Source: Chryseobacterium oncorhynchi (GTDB taxonomy: Bacteria; Bacteroidota; Bacteroidia; Flavobacteriales; Weeksellaceae). Taken from it: a DNA stretch of 64,000 bases. The DNA is taken from positions 62,001-126,000 of the forward strand of contig NZ_PPEI02000004.1 of NCBI RefSeq assembly GCF_002899895.1, given 5' to 3'. Positions 7,464-16,753 of this stretch are shown here, piece after piece. The notes below the pieces were generated by a model. The model saw nothing but the letters and a program-made list of their open reading frames with translations, was not told where the DNA came from and did not search any database. How positions within the stretch are numbered: the first letter of the stretch is position 1; each line of letters begins with the position of its first letter. The translations under genes and the position numbers were made by a program.

Positions 7464-9908
7464 TTAGAAATCTAATGTGATTGAAGCTCTGGCAGCAGCT
7501 CCCATAATTGGTCTTGCCATTCTGATATTGGTTCCTGATCCTGCCGGAGATCTAGGATCGCCCTCTGTAATTCCAATGGTATTAAAGATATTGGTACCGT
7601 CTACAGCAAAACGAATTTTTCCAAGCTGATAAGACATTCCTGCTCCAAATTCTGTGAATGATGGCAGTTTATTTTCATCGGTATTCCCTTCATCCTGGAA
7701 ACGCTTTCCATAATAGTTCATACTTACATACGCTCGCCATTCTTTCGTGATATTCACCGCCGGAGAGATGTTGAAGTAAAACTTAGGAATTCTTCTTACC
7801 GTATTTCCACTGTAATCAAATGCAGTTCCGTCACCATTTCTACCCTTGAAGTCTTTGTATTTCGGACTCTGAACTGTTCCGTTAAAAGTGACTTCAAAGA
7901 TATTATTGAATAATCTCGCATATCCTTCAATCTCTACCCCAAAGTTAGTGGTATTGGCAAATTTATTTTCAGATGTTCCATCTATATAAACATCTGTAAA
8001 TGAAAGATTTTTAAGAGCTGAGTAAAAAGGAATCACAGCAATATCAAATGTACGCGAGTAATATTTATACCCAACTTCCAACTGATTGGTCAACACGGGT
8101 TTTATTACGCTAAGATCTGATATATTATTGTAATATGCTTCTTCATTTGGAGATCTGAAACCATGAGAGAAACGGGCATACACCGCATTTTCACGATTAA
8201 TCTTATAATTGGATGCCAAGGTATAAGACACTTTATTGATATCATAATACCAATAATTAAACTGATTTCCCAGAACATTCATGTTATCATCTGCCGTAGT
8301 GGTTTCAAAACCATGAGTTCCATCCACTGTTAAACCAGAATTATTAAGGTTGGCTCTTGTCGTATTTACTTTATATCCTCTGTAATAATCTCTGCTGTAA
8401 CGAATTCCTCCATTAAAACTTAATGCATCGGTTACATTATAATCTAGGTTTAAATAAAGATCATTTAAGCTTCCCTGAATTTGTGAATCTCTTACCAAAG
8501 TAGACATGTCCGTAACTCCGTTATAGGTTTTAGAATACCCCACACTGCTTGGGCTAAGAGATGGATCTACCAGGTTCAACAGCTCAGGGCGGTCTGTTGC
8601 AGTAGCCAGAATATTACTCCAGTTCCAGTATTGATGGGACTTCCAGTTTGATTTATAAAAACCTGCTGTTACATTTCCTTTATCAAATTTATAATTGAAC
8701 TGAAGATCATTCACAAAGTTATTCATCTGCTTATCAATTGCCCAGAATCCTAATTTTTGTACAAACTCAGGATTAACAACTGCTCCCGTACTTACTAATG
8801 AATATTGATAATTGGCCATTTTCATATCCTTTGCGAAATCAGCACCTGTTTTGGGTGCTCCGGCTGGGAAAATACCTGTATAGTTCATATCAATATTGGT
8901 ATATCGGGTTTTATTTAAAACACTGAAATTATTTCCCAGATCATATTTAAATTCTGCCCCTAGTACATCTACCTTTGGATGAATTCCGTCTTCCAGATTT
9001 CTATTGAAAAAACCACCTCCGGCCTGTGGAATATTGAGCTGGCTGATTGCTCTGTAACTATAGGTTCCATAATTAGGATCAAAACCTTGGAACCCTTTTA
9101 ATTTATCTCCATCCTGCGTTAATGGAATCGGAAGGAAAAATGTATTCCTGTCATCTAATTTTTTATAGTAAACTTTAGCATAGCCTTTATCAAAGACATA
9201 CTTAAGGTTCATTCTGATCTGACCTCCGTTATTGGCTTTAAATCCTGTTTTTCTGATACCATCATCAGATCTGTAAAATCCTCCGACATTGAAAAATAGT
9301 TTATCTTTCACCAAAGCTCCACCAAGATTAAGATCTGTACGTATTAATCCGTATGTACTGGTTTCAAGCTTGGCTGTTCCTTTAAAATCATTAGTTCCTT
9401 CTTTCGAAATAAAGTTGATAAGCCCTCCGGGAGAGTTATTGGCATAAATGGAACCCGAACCTCCTCTTAAAGCCTCCAGACGGCTCACTGTATTATCTAC
9501 ACGGAAAAAATTATCTGCATTGGCAAACTGAAGTGCCCCATCCTCAAAAACCGGAAGACCATCTTCCTGTACCTGCACAAACTCGTAAGCTCCTGCAGAT
9601 GGAATCCCCCTTGCAAAAAGGTTATTTCCTACTTCACCACCTGATGTTTCCACAGCAAATCCGGGAACCCTTTGTAACAAGGCGGCTGCACTAATTGGGT
9701 TTTGTTTTTGAATTTCCTTGGCACTGAACGTTGAAATAGCAGTACTGGATTCTATTTTTTTCTTGGGATTGGAGTTACCCGTAATCACAATCTGATCGAT
9801 AGAGGAAACCTTTGCGGAATCTTGCGGAGTTTCCTGAGCATAAGCATTATTAAAGTATAATGTAGCTGTTGCGGCGATTAAAAAGATTGATTTTTTTTTC
9901 ATAGCCAT
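7464..9908 (-). CDS. TonB-dependent receptor, probable trehalose/oligosaccharide uptake
   Basis: An 814-residue outer-membrane receptor: signal peptide (MAMKKKSIFLIAATATLYF, cleaved after AYAQ), plug domain (about 40-150, with the ARGIP and GGSGSIYANNSPGGLINF motifs) and a 22-strand-type barrel ending in the aromatic C-terminus LDF. It lacks the N-terminal CarboxypepD-like domain of SusC, and no SusD partner is next to it. The ATG at 9906-9908 (or 9900-9902) is preferred over one at 9965, which would overlap the trehalase gene and put non-signal residues in front. Third gene of the MFS-trehalase-receptor run, so a role in trehalose or maltose-type sugar uptake is inferred from context only. 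Confidence 0.85.
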   Translation of the reverse strand: MAMKKKSIFLIAATATLYFNNAYAQETPQDSAKVSSIDQIVITGNSNPKKKIESSTAISTFSAKEIQKQNPISAAALLQRVPGFAVETSGGEVGNNLFARGIPSAGAYEFVQVQEDGLPVFEDGALQFANADNFFRVDNTVSRLEALRGGSGSIYANNSPGGLINFISKEGTNDFKGTAKLETSTYGLIRTDLNLGGALVKDKLFFNVGGFYRSDDGIRKTGFKANNGGQIRMNLKYVFDKGYAKVYYKKLDDRNTFFLPIPLTQDGDKLKGFQGFDPNYGTYSYRAISQLNIPQAGGGFFNRNLEDGIHPKVDVLGAEFKYDLGNNFSVLNKTRYTNIDMNYTGIFPAGAPKTGADFAKDMKMANYQYSLVSTGAVVNPEFVQKLGFWAIDKQMNNFVNDLQFNYKFDKGNVTAGFYKSNWKSHQYWNWSNILATATDRPELLNLVDPSLSPSSVGYSKTYNGVTDMSTLVRDSQIQGSLNDLYLNLDYNVTDALSFNGGIRYSRDYYRGYKVNTTRANLNNSGLTVDGTHGFETTTADDNMNVLGNQFNYWYYDINKVSYTLASNYKINRENAVYARFSHGFRSPNEEAYYNNISDLSVIKPVLTNQLEVGYKYYSRTFDIAVIPFYSALKNLSFTDVYIDGTSENKFANTTNFGVEIEGYARLFNNIFEVTFNGTVQSPKYKDFKGRNGDGTAFDYSGNTVRRIPKFYFNISPAVNITKEWRAYVSMNYYGKRFQDEGNTDENKLPSFTEFGAGMSYQLGKIRFAVDGTNIFNTIGITEGDPRSPAGSGTNIRMARPIMGAAARASITLDF

Positions 9909-9925
9909 ATTTTTTATTGTTAGTT

Positions 9926-11407
9926 TCAGTTTTGTTGTAGTTTTAAATACACTCCATTGGTCCAACCGAATCCATCCTGATTGGGGTATTCCCCACCTCC
10001 TGCTATCGTTTCTGTATCTAATGCATTGTATTTTTCCATCAGTTTCCCTGTGTTTTTATAAACCCTTTCTACGTTAGAACACCAGTTATTTTTAATACTT
10101 TCTGCCAATTCATCAAAGCCATAGTTCTTCATTGCTTTAAAGCCAAGCCATTGATAAGGTGCCCAGGCATTCGGTAAATCCCATTGCTGACCAGATTTTT
10201 TGGTAGTAGTCACAAGCCCTCCCTGATATAAAAACTTCTCAGAGATAGCCTTAGCCATAGCTTCGGCTTGTTGCTTATCTGCAATTCCAAGGAATAAAGG
10301 GTAAAGAGCAGCAATATGTTCAGACGGTGTGTTTGTGTTTTTTATAATATGATAATCTCTGTAAATCTTAGTCTTTTCATCCCAGAAGTATTTATTGATC
10401 ATATGTCTTCGGCTTGCTGCTCTTTCGGTAAAATAATTTTCTTTTTCTTTCAGATTCTGAAGTGCTGAAGATTTGGCCAGGGTTGTTTCCAAATGCCATA
10501 AAAGGCTATTTAAATCTACCTCTGCAAGGTTCAGCGTTTCGATTGTCTGTATGTGATCTCCGTCTGCAAACCATCTGCTGGAAAAATCCCAGCCGGATTC
10601 GCATGCGCTTCTTATATTTCTGTAAAATTCTTCTCCTGAAGCATTTTCATGATCTTCAATATCAATTAAATAACTTTCAGGACGCGGTTCGTTTGCTGCA
10701 TCGTAATATCTGTTCAAAATATCTCCATCATTGGTTTTTACCACTCGTTGGAGACCTGAACCTCTTTCAACTTTTTCTTTCCCATCCATCCAGAAAGTAT
10801 ATTCTTTCTCTAAAGTATCATGATATCGGGTATAAATGGTTTCATCATTTGTAGTCTCAGCAAGAAGCTCCAGCATCAGCGAAAAGTACGGTGGCTGTGA
10901 ACGACTTAAAAAATGGGTTCTGCTTGCATTGGGTACAAATCCAACATTTTGAATGAGATAAGAACAGTTGTCCACAATATTCTCCATCATTTCCACTCTA
11001 CCGGAAACCTGTAATCCAAGCATGATAAAATAGCTGTCCCAATAGAAAAACTCATTAAAACGTCCACCCGGAACAATATAGGGTTTGGGTAATTTCAAAA
11101 GCGTTCCTTTTTCTTCATAAGCTGTACGGGTCAGCTCATCCCAAAGCTTTTCGATATGCTGCCCAATGGGAAGATGATCTTCTTTCCGAACAGAAACTCT
11201 TGCTCCTAAAAAATCAAAATGGGTCATCACAAAACTTCTTAGGTCAAAACCATCAGAACTTTTCTCTTGCTCATATTTTGCATTGATTTCAGCAATCGGA
11301 AACAACGGAACTGCATCTGTCATCATTTTTTGATCTTCAAAGATCTTTGACTTCTGTACCGCATCAAAAAGAGCCTGAATTTCGTTGATGTAAAGTTGAT
11401 TACTCAT
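9926..11407 (-). CDS. Trehalase (GH37), cytoplasmic
   Basis: A 493-residue glycoside hydrolase family 37 enzyme that splits alpha,alpha-trehalose into two glucose molecules. Signature 1 PGGRFNEFFYWDSY is at 113-126 and signature 2 QWDLPNAWAP at 408-417. The catalytic acid is D274 in SGWDFSSRW and the base is E473 in GGGEYPNQDGFGWTNG, matching the E. coli Tre37A pair. There is no signal peptide, so trehalose must enter the cell intact. It begins 2 nt after the MFS transporter gene and ends 17 nt before the receptor gene, so the three are co-transcribed. Confidence 0.92.
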   Translation of the reverse strand: MSNQLYINEIQALFDAVQKSKIFEDQKMMTDAVPLFPIAEINAKYEQEKSSDGFDLRSFVMTHFDFLGARVSVRKEDHLPIGQHIEKLWDELTRTAYEEKGTLLKLPKPYIVPGGRFNEFFYWDSYFIMLGLQVSGRVEMMENIVDNCSYLIQNVGFVPNASRTHFLSRSQPPYFSLMLELLAETTNDETIYTRYHDTLEKEYTFWMDGKEKVERGSGLQRVVKTNDGDILNRYYDAANEPRPESYLIDIEDHENASGEEFYRNIRSACESGWDFSSRWFADGDHIQTIETLNLAEVDLNSLLWHLETTLAKSSALQNLKEKENYFTERAASRRHMINKYFWDEKTKIYRDYHIIKNTNTPSEHIAALYPLFLGIADKQQAEAMAKAISEKFLYQGGLVTTTKKSGQQWDLPNAWAPYQWLGFKAMKNYGFDELAESIKNNWCSNVERVYKNTGKLMEKYNALDTETIAGGGEYPNQDGFGWTNGVYLKLQQN

Positions 11408-11409
11408 TA

Positions 11410-12648
11410 TTATTTTTTAGGATTAATTTTTAATTTATTCATGAAAATTGCTGACGTGATCAACAATGAAAGTGGGATCAGGGAAAGATAAAATGCTTGC
11501 TGCCCACTGAATTCCTGAAATACAAAGCCCGTAATGATTGAGCCTATCGTTCCTCCAATAGCAGAGAACACTACAATCAAACCGGACATGGCACTGTGTA
11601 AATATTTAGGAATCGAAGCCAGAATAACAGAGTTGATACTCGGATAAATAGGTGCCAATAGACCTCCCATCAAGGGAAATAAATACACAACCAGTGGGGC
11701 ATTCAGCCAATTTGTATTGGTATCAATATGAATATCGTGTGTCAATGGTAAAACCAAAAGTAAGCTTATGGCAAAACCAACCACACAGAATGAAACAACA
11801 TAAATCCAGCTGAATTTCTTGGAAAAGAAACCTGATAAAAATCTTCCCAAAGCAAAAGCTCCTGCCAATACGGCTCCTGCCTGGATACTCATTGAGGTCG
11901 GAACTTTTAAGATCTCTTTATAAAATGTAGGCGTCCATGTCTGAAAACTCTGTTCTACCAATACAAAAAGGAAAGCACACAGTAAAAAGCACAATACTTT
12001 TTTATAACTGAACAGGCTGGCACTGTTTCTTAAATCACCCAATAAATCTGTTTTTTCGCTTTTCGCTTCGCTTTCATTCAACTTTGAAAAGAATAAAAAC
12101 AAAAACGATAATGTTGAAAGAACTCCCAGTACCCAATATACATTCAGCCAATGGGTAGATTTCGGATTATGATCATCAATATATAAGCTGAATAAAACAT
12201 TTCCCGCTAATACACCAATCATGAAAAATCCCTCCAGAAATCCCATAAAGCTCGAATGCTCTTTATCTGTTTCTGTAATCAGTCCAATGGAAGTAAAAAC
12301 GGATATTTTTATCAAAGCAAAAGAAACTCCTACAATAGCAAATAATAATTTAAAGACCCAGAAATCATTTGTAAATGGCATCACAAAACACATGCAGCTC
12401 ACCAAAAACAAAGCAATAAGCATGGATTTTTTGATTCCGATTTTGGGAAGAAATGAAGCCAGAATGAATGAACAGATTGCAATGGGAAGATCTTTAAATC
12501 CCTCCAATATGCTGGCAGATGATTTTGAAATTCCAAAGTTCTGCTGTACCTGCAAAATAACCGTTCCCACAGAATTCAAAAGAATTGCGAAAACAAAATA
12601 GTTTAAAAACAAAACCGCCTTTATGTTGAAATTTTTCATCCAGATCAT
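11410..12648 (-). CDS. MFS transporter, probable sugar (trehalose) permease
   Basis: A 412-residue inner-membrane protein with about 12 hydrophobic segments and the central cytoplasmic loop near residue 200 (SKLNESEAKSEKTD). Features of the major facilitator superfamily are the conserved acidic/basic loop after TM2-3 and G-rich TM helices. First gene of the reverse-strand operon with trehalase and a TonB receptor, so it most likely brings trehalose or a related sugar across the inner membrane. Two ATG codons, 12648 and 12639, are possible; the second gives the more usual MKNFNIKAV N-terminus. Confidence 0.85.
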   Translation of the reverse strand: MIWMKNFNIKAVLFLNYFVFAILLNSVGTVILQVQQNFGISKSSASILEGFKDLPIAICSFILASFLPKIGIKKSMLIALFLVSCMCFVMPFTNDFWVFKLLFAIVGVSFALIKISVFTSIGLITETDKEHSSFMGFLEGFFMIGVLAGNVLFSLYIDDHNPKSTHWLNVYWVLGVLSTLSFLFLFFSKLNESEAKSEKTDLLGDLRNSASLFSYKKVLCFLLCAFLFVLVEQSFQTWTPTFYKEILKVPTSMSIQAGAVLAGAFALGRFLSGFFSKKFSWIYVVSFCVVGFAISLLLVLPLTHDIHIDTNTNWLNAPLVVYLFPLMGGLLAPIYPSINSVILASIPKYLHSAMSGLIVVFSAIGGTIGSIITGFVFQEFSGQQAFYLSLIPLSLLITSAIFMNKLKINPKK

Positions 12649-12762
12649 TTCTTGTCGGCTAAGATAGAAGCATTTGTGTTAACGATAATTTAACACAATA
12701 AATCAATATTTGAACAATATTAATATAATTAGTATTTTTAGTGATTAAATATGATTAATTAA

Positions 12763-13626
12763 ATGAAAGTTACTTTTGAAAGAGTAATTCCCAATGAGAA
12801 AAGCTCTTTCCGCACGATTCATAATAACTCCCCTATTTCGGAATTCAAATGGGAATATCATTATCATCCCGAAATTGAACTTGTCTGTGTAATTTCCGGG
12901 AGCGGAACCCGTCATGTGGGCTATCATAAAAGCAATTATACCAATGGAGATCTTGTACTGATAGGTTCCAATATTCCACATTCAGGATTTGGACTAAACT
13001 CCATTGATCCGCATGAAGAAATTGTATTGCAATTCAAGGAAGAGATTCTTCAGTTTCCTCAACAGGAAGTTGAAGCCCGATCTATCAAAAACTTGCTGGA
13101 ACTTTCTAAATATGGTATTCATTTCCATCATAAGGTAAAAAAAGTGATGCTTCCGAAGCTAAAGCTTATGCTCGAATCTGAAGGATATAAAAGATATCTG
13201 TTACTGCTGGAAATACTTTTTGAACTGTCAAAGTGTAAAGACTATGATCTTTTGAACAAGGAAATCATGCCTTACACCATTATTTCAAAGAATAAAACAC
13301 GCCTGGAAAATATTTTCACCTATGTAGAGCATCATTATGATAGGGAAATCAATATTGAAGAAGTAGCTAAACTCGCCAATCTCACCTTGCCGGCCTTTTG
13401 TAATTTTTTTAAAAAAGCAACCCAGATTACCTTTACTGAATTTGTGAACCGTTATCGTATTAATAAGGCATGCTTACTGATGGCGCAAGATAAATCCATT
13501 TCAGAATGCAGCTATAGTTGTGGTTTTAATAATGTGACTTACTTCAATAGAATGTTTAAAAAATATACTGCGAAAACCCCCTCAGAGTTTATTAAGGATT
13601 ATTCTCATAATAAGGTGAATGTGTAA
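12763..13626 (+). CDS. AraC-family transcriptional regulator
   Basis: A 287-residue regulator. The N-terminal cupin-type sensor has YHYHPEIELVCVISGSGTRHVG (about 28-50) and the GDLVLIGSNIPH loop; the C-terminal pair of helix-turn-helix motifs lies at about 190-285 (YDREINIEEVAKLANLT, then the SISECSYSCGFNNVTYFNRMFKK signature of AraC proteins). It is divergent from the MFS-trehalase-receptor operon with 114 nt between the starts, so it very likely controls that operon in response to sugar. Effector not readable from sequence. Confidence 0.9.
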   Translation: MKVTFERVIPNEKSSFRTIHNNSPISEFKWEYHYHPEIELVCVISGSGTRHVGYHKSNYTNGDLVLIGSNIPHSGFGLNSIDPHEEIVLQFKEEILQFPQQEVEARSIKNLLELSKYGIHFHHKVKKVMLPKLKLMLESEGYKRYLLLLEILFELSKCKDYDLLNKEIMPYTIISKNKTRLENIFTYVEHHYDREINIEEVAKLANLTLPAFCNFFKKATQITFTEFVNRYRINKACLLMAQDKSISECSYSCGFNNVTYFNRMFKKYTAKTPSEFIKDYSHNKVNV

Positions 13627-13735
13627 TGAGACCACGTTAATTCTTTTATATGGTATAAAAGTGGATGGATAAACTAAACGTTCTATTTGGCATTCTGTAG
13701 GAATCCAAATGACTTTATTTTAAATCTCACGCAAA

Positions 13736-13812
13736 TTTCGCGAATTTCGCAGATGTTTACGTATAAAATTCCCACAGTAACAAATCTGCATAATCTCCTA
13801 AATCTGCGAGAA
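13736..13812. repeat. Short degenerate intergenic repeats (CGCAAATTTCGC / AATCTGC type)
   Basis: The gap after the AraC gene holds imperfect short units such as ACGCAAATTTCGCGAATTTCGC and two AAATCTGC copies. A similar TTTGCGCAAATC unit occurs near 20200. They look like a small intergenic repeat family, but no function is evident. Confidence 0.35.
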
Positions 13813-13853
13813 TAATAATCCGTGAAATCAGAGCGATCTGTAGGAAATAAAAA

Positions 13854-13877
13854 AGCTGTTCTTTAAAAAGAACAGCT
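13854..13877 (-). terminator. Terminator of the thioredoxin-family gene
   Basis: Hairpin AGCTGTTCTTT / AAAGAACAGCT, 36 nt after the stop of the reverse-strand gene; the reverse strand then has a T-rich run. Confidence 0.75.
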
Positions 13878-13912
13878 CTGTATTATACTAGTAAGAATTA
13901 GTAATAAGAAAA

Positions 13913-14467
13913 TTATTTCCATTTAATATTACATCCCATACTTGGTCTTTGGATCTCTTCCTGTGGTTCCCCAATTAAAAGATTTTCAAAGGCAATAATT
14001 AAATCTTCTCCGGTTACATCCTTATTATTCCCAGGTCTTGAATCATCCATCTGGCCTCTGTAAACAAGGTCCAGTTTATCATCAAAGAAATAAAAATCAG
14101 GTGTACATGCTGCTTCATATGCTCTTGCTACTGCCTGGCTCTCATCAAATAAATAAGGGAAATCAAAATTTTTATCGATTTGAAACTCAATCATTTTTTC
14201 AGGAGAATCAGCCGGATATTTTTCAATATCATTAGCATTAATCGCGATGAATTCAATACCTTTTTCATTATAGTCTTCGTATAATTCATTGATCTTGTCG
14301 ATCACATGAAGAACAAACGGACAGTGGTTGCACATAAAGATCACCAATGTTCCTTTTTCTCCTTTCAGTTCTTCTAAAGACTGAAGTTCATTCGTTTTTG
14401 ACGGGTTTGGAAGCTCAAAAAACGGAGCTTTTGTACCTAATGCCAACATATTTGAGGGAGTATTCAT
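13913..14467 (-). CDS. Thioredoxin-family protein (CNHC redox motif)
   Basis: A 184-residue cytoplasmic thioredoxin-fold protein of the AhpC/redoxin-like group. The redox pair is C46-N-H-C49 in FMCNHCPFV after the first core strand (TLVIFM). It ends with the conserved GCNIKWK tail of this family. Homologues are common in Bacteroidota and are usually annotated only as thioredoxin family protein; an oxidoreductase or peroxiredoxin-like role is inferred. No signal peptide. It has its own -7 box and terminator. Confidence 0.8.
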   Translation of the reverse strand: MNTPSNMLALGTKAPFFELPNPSKTNELQSLEELKGEKGTLVIFMCNHCPFVLHVIDKINELYEDYNEKGIEFIAINANDIEKYPADSPEKMIEFQIDKNFDFPYLFDESQAVARAYEAACTPDFYFFDDKLDLVYRGQMDDSRPGNNKDVTGEDLIIAFENLLIGEPQEEIQRPSMGCNIKWK

Positions 14468-14487
14468 ATCCTTTTTTCTTTAGTTCA

Positions 14488-14495
14488 CAAAGATA
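14488..14495 (-). promoter_or_regulatory. Promoter -7 box of the thioredoxin-family gene
   Basis: Reverse strand TATCTTTG (plus strand CAAAGATA), an exact TAnnTTTG match 20 nt upstream of the ATG. Confidence 0.6.
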
Positions 14496-14566
14496 AAAAT
14501 TTCTTTTATTAATAGACTATTCAGGAATTTATAAACTTTCGTTAAATGTTAAAATTAAAATAACGT

Positions 14567-14598
14567 TTGGAAGATAACCTTAAAAGTTTGTAGTTTTG
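14567..14598 (+). promoter_or_regulatory. Promoter of the tetR-family gene
   Basis: TTG at 14567-14569, a 21-nt spacer, then TAGTTTTG at 14591-14598 (exact -7 consensus). The TetR operator follows immediately, over the expected transcription start. Confidence 0.7.
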
Positions 14599-14611
14599 CT
14601 AACACTGTTAG
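14599..14611. promoter_or_regulatory. TetR operator copy 1 (autoregulation)
   Basis: CTAACACTGTTAG is a palindrome around one central base. It abuts the -7 box of the regulator gene and recurs three times before the efflux operon. Confidence 0.75.
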
Positions 14612-14623
14612 TAAACAAATATC

Positions 14624-15220
14624 ATGGGCCTACATGAACGTCGTCAAAGAGAAAAAGAATCCATTCGTGCAAATATCTTGCAGGCTGCATTCACTTTGGC
14701 TAAAACTGAGGGCTGGGCATCACTTTCCATGCGTAAAATAGCAGACGCTATTGAATACAGCGCACCGGTGGTGTATGATTATTTTGAAAATAAGGAAGCT
14801 ATTTTATTTGAAATTTCATTAGATGGCTTTCACAAGTTACATATAGAATTACTAAAAGCACAGCAGAAACACAATACTCCTGAAGAACAACTTGTTGCTA
14901 TTGTGGATGCTTATTGGAGCTTTGCTTTTAAGAATAAGGAATATTACCAGCTTATGTTTGGTTTGGGAATGCAGTGCTGTGGAAAAGGACAGATGAAGAA
15001 AGAATTTTCATCATTCCAGGAGCTGATCTATGAGTGTACTGCGAGCATTATCAAAAAGAATGGATCAAATCCTGATAATGCATGTCATATGTCTCATGCG
15101 TTGTTCTCGGCGGTACACGGAATGATTTCCATTATGATGATGCGTACAGCAGATATTCTTTCTACAATGAATAAATCGGCTTTGGATGAAACTGTTTCGT
15201 CTTTTATTAAGTCTTTATAA
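14624..15220 (+). CDS. TetR/AcrR-family repressor of the RND efflux genes
   Basis: A 198-residue repressor. The N-terminal helix-turn-helix lies at about residues 14-60 (ESIRANILQAAFTLAKTEG ... ALSMRKIADAIEYSAPVVYDYF) and the rest is the all-helical ligand domain with the FKNKEYYQLMFG motif of this group. The gene precedes an RND efflux operon on the same strand. A CTAACACTGTTAG palindrome lies on its own promoter and three copies lie in front of the pump genes, so it most likely represses both itself and the pump until a drug-like ligand binds. Confidence 0.9.
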   Translation: MGLHERRQREKESIRANILQAAFTLAKTEGWASLSMRKIADAIEYSAPVVYDYFENKEAILFEISLDGFHKLHIELLKAQQKHNTPEEQLVAIVDAYWSFAFKNKEYYQLMFGLGMQCCGKGQMKKEFSSFQELIYECTASIIKKNGSNPDNACHMSHALFSAVHGMISIMMMRTADILSTMNKSALDETVSSFIKSL

Positions 15221-15238
15221 TATTTTTTTGAACTAAAA

Positions 15239-15251
15239 TTAACACCGTTAG
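15239..15251. promoter_or_regulatory. TetR operator copy 2
   Basis: TTAACACCGTTAG, one base different from the other copies (T to C in the centre), followed by GAAA. A weaker half-conserved copy, TTAACACTGAATT, starts at 15257. Confidence 0.65.
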
Positions 15252-15369
15252 GAAATTTAACACTGAATTAATATACATAATTCATTTAAACCTAATAAAA
15301 AAACAAAAATCTTTTATGTAGAATCTTAATCAATTCATTTTTTAAAAGTAGTCATTTTTTCTTTTAAAA

Positions 15370-15382
15370 TTAACACTGTTAG
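15370..15382. promoter_or_regulatory. TetR operator copy 3
   Basis: TTAACACTGTTAG followed by CAAAA, in the 372-nt gap upstream of the efflux adaptor gene. Confidence 0.7.
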
Positions 15383-15506
15383 CAAAAATAACACACATTA
15401 CAACTCACATCTTCATATACTTAAATATTTTAAAAACAATTTCAATTATGGAAAATATCGATCAGATCGGACATTAAAAATTCTGTAATTTTTTTTGAAC
15501 AAATTA

Positions 15507-15519
15507 TTAACACTGTTAG
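15507..15519. promoter_or_regulatory. TetR operator copy 4
   Basis: TTAACACTGTTAG followed by GAAA, 73 nt before the adaptor ATG. The flank upstream (TTTTTTGAAC then A-rich bases) is shared with copy 2, so the two may be duplicated promoter-operator units. Confidence 0.7.
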
Positions 15520-15592
15520 GAAAAAAAACAGCATTTATCAAAAAAGAAACATTACTTAAATCTAACACTTCATTAAAAAAATTAAACCAACA

Positions 15593-16753
15593 ATGAAAAT
15601 ACCTGGAAAAACAAGGTTTATTGTACTTATATCAAGTATAATTCTTTTACAGAGCTGCACCAAGGCTGCGGAAGGATCCAATGCCGCACCTCCAGCTCCA
15701 GAACTTCCGGTTTATACCGTTATCACCTCTCCTGCTACCATTTATCAAGAATTACCAACCGCTTTGGAAGGAAAAAATAATGTGGAAATCAGATCGCAGG
15801 TAGATGGATATCTTGATAGAATTTATGTAGAGGAAGGGGCTTATGTAAGAGCCGGACAGCCTTTATTTAAGATAGATTCAAGAAGCTATGGCGAACAAAT
15901 GAATATGGCGCAAGCTAATCTTCAGGCGGCTAATGCCAATATACAGAAAGCAAAAGTAGAGGTTGACAGACTTCAGCCACTGGTTGCTGCAAAAGTAGTA
16001 TCTGATGTACAGCTGAAAACAGCAAAAGCTAATTATGAAGCTGCTGTTGCCGCTGCCTCACAAGCAAGAGCATCGGTAGGAAGCGCAAAAATTAATGTAG
16101 GATTTACAACAATTACAGCGCCTGTAAGTGGTTATATTGGTAGAATTCCTTATAAAAAAGGAAGCTTAATCTCCAGAACAGACCCTAGTCCATTGACTTT
16201 ATTGTCAGATATCAGTGAAATTTATGCCTACTTCTCTTTAAGTGAACTTGATTTTATTGCTTTCCAGAATAAATATCCGGGAGCTACTTTAGATGAGAAA
16301 TTGAAAAATATGCCGATGGTAGAACTGGTAATCGCGGACAATAGTACTTATCCTGAAAAGGGAAGATTAAGTATTGTAGACGGACAGTTTGACAAAACAA
16401 CCGGATCTATAAGTGTACGTGCGGTTTTCCCTAATGCAAACGGAACTTTGAGAACCGGTAATACGGGAAGAATACGTATGCCACAGCTTATTTCAAATGC
16501 AGTGATTATTCCACAGGAATCTACTTTTGAGATTCAGGATAAAACTTATGTCTATGTAATGGGCAAAGATCAGAAAGTGACTGGGAAACCCATCAAGATC
16601 TCAGGAAAAACCGATAGCTATTACTTTATTTCTGAAGGACTTTCACCAGGAGACAAGATTGTCTTTACCGGTATTGGAAGTCTAAAGGATGGAGTCTCCA
16701 TTAAACCGAAAGCAATCTCTTCTGATAGTTTATTGAGAGCAAAACCTTTGTAA
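15593..16753 (+). CDS. RND efflux periplasmic adaptor (AcrA/MexA-like lipoprotein)
   Basis: A 386-residue membrane-fusion protein. Lipobox LQSC puts the lipid-bearing Cys at residue 22. Then come a biotinyl-lipoyl half (about 55-90, EGKNNVEIRSQVDGYLDRIYVEEG), an alpha-hairpin (about 95-165, heptads rich in Ala and Gln), the second lipoyl half and the beta-barrel/membrane-proximal domains. It links the inner-membrane pump to the outer-membrane channel. First gene of the RND set; the long leader carries three TetR operators. Confidence 0.92.
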   Translation: MKIPGKTRFIVLISSIILLQSCTKAAEGSNAAPPAPELPVYTVITSPATIYQELPTALEGKNNVEIRSQVDGYLDRIYVEEGAYVRAGQPLFKIDSRSYGEQMNMAQANLQAANANIQKAKVEVDRLQPLVAAKVVSDVQLKTAKANYEAAVAAASQARASVGSAKINVGFTTITAPVSGYIGRIPYKKGSLISRTDPSPLTLLSDISEIYAYFSLSELDFIAFQNKYPGATLDEKLKNMPMVELVIADNSTYPEKGRLSIVDGQFDKTTGSISVRAVFPNANGTLRTGNTGRIRMPQLISNAVIIPQESTFEIQDKTYVYVMGKDQKVTGKPIKISGKTDSYYFISEGLSPGDKIVFTGIGSLKDGVSIKPKAISSDSLLRAKPL

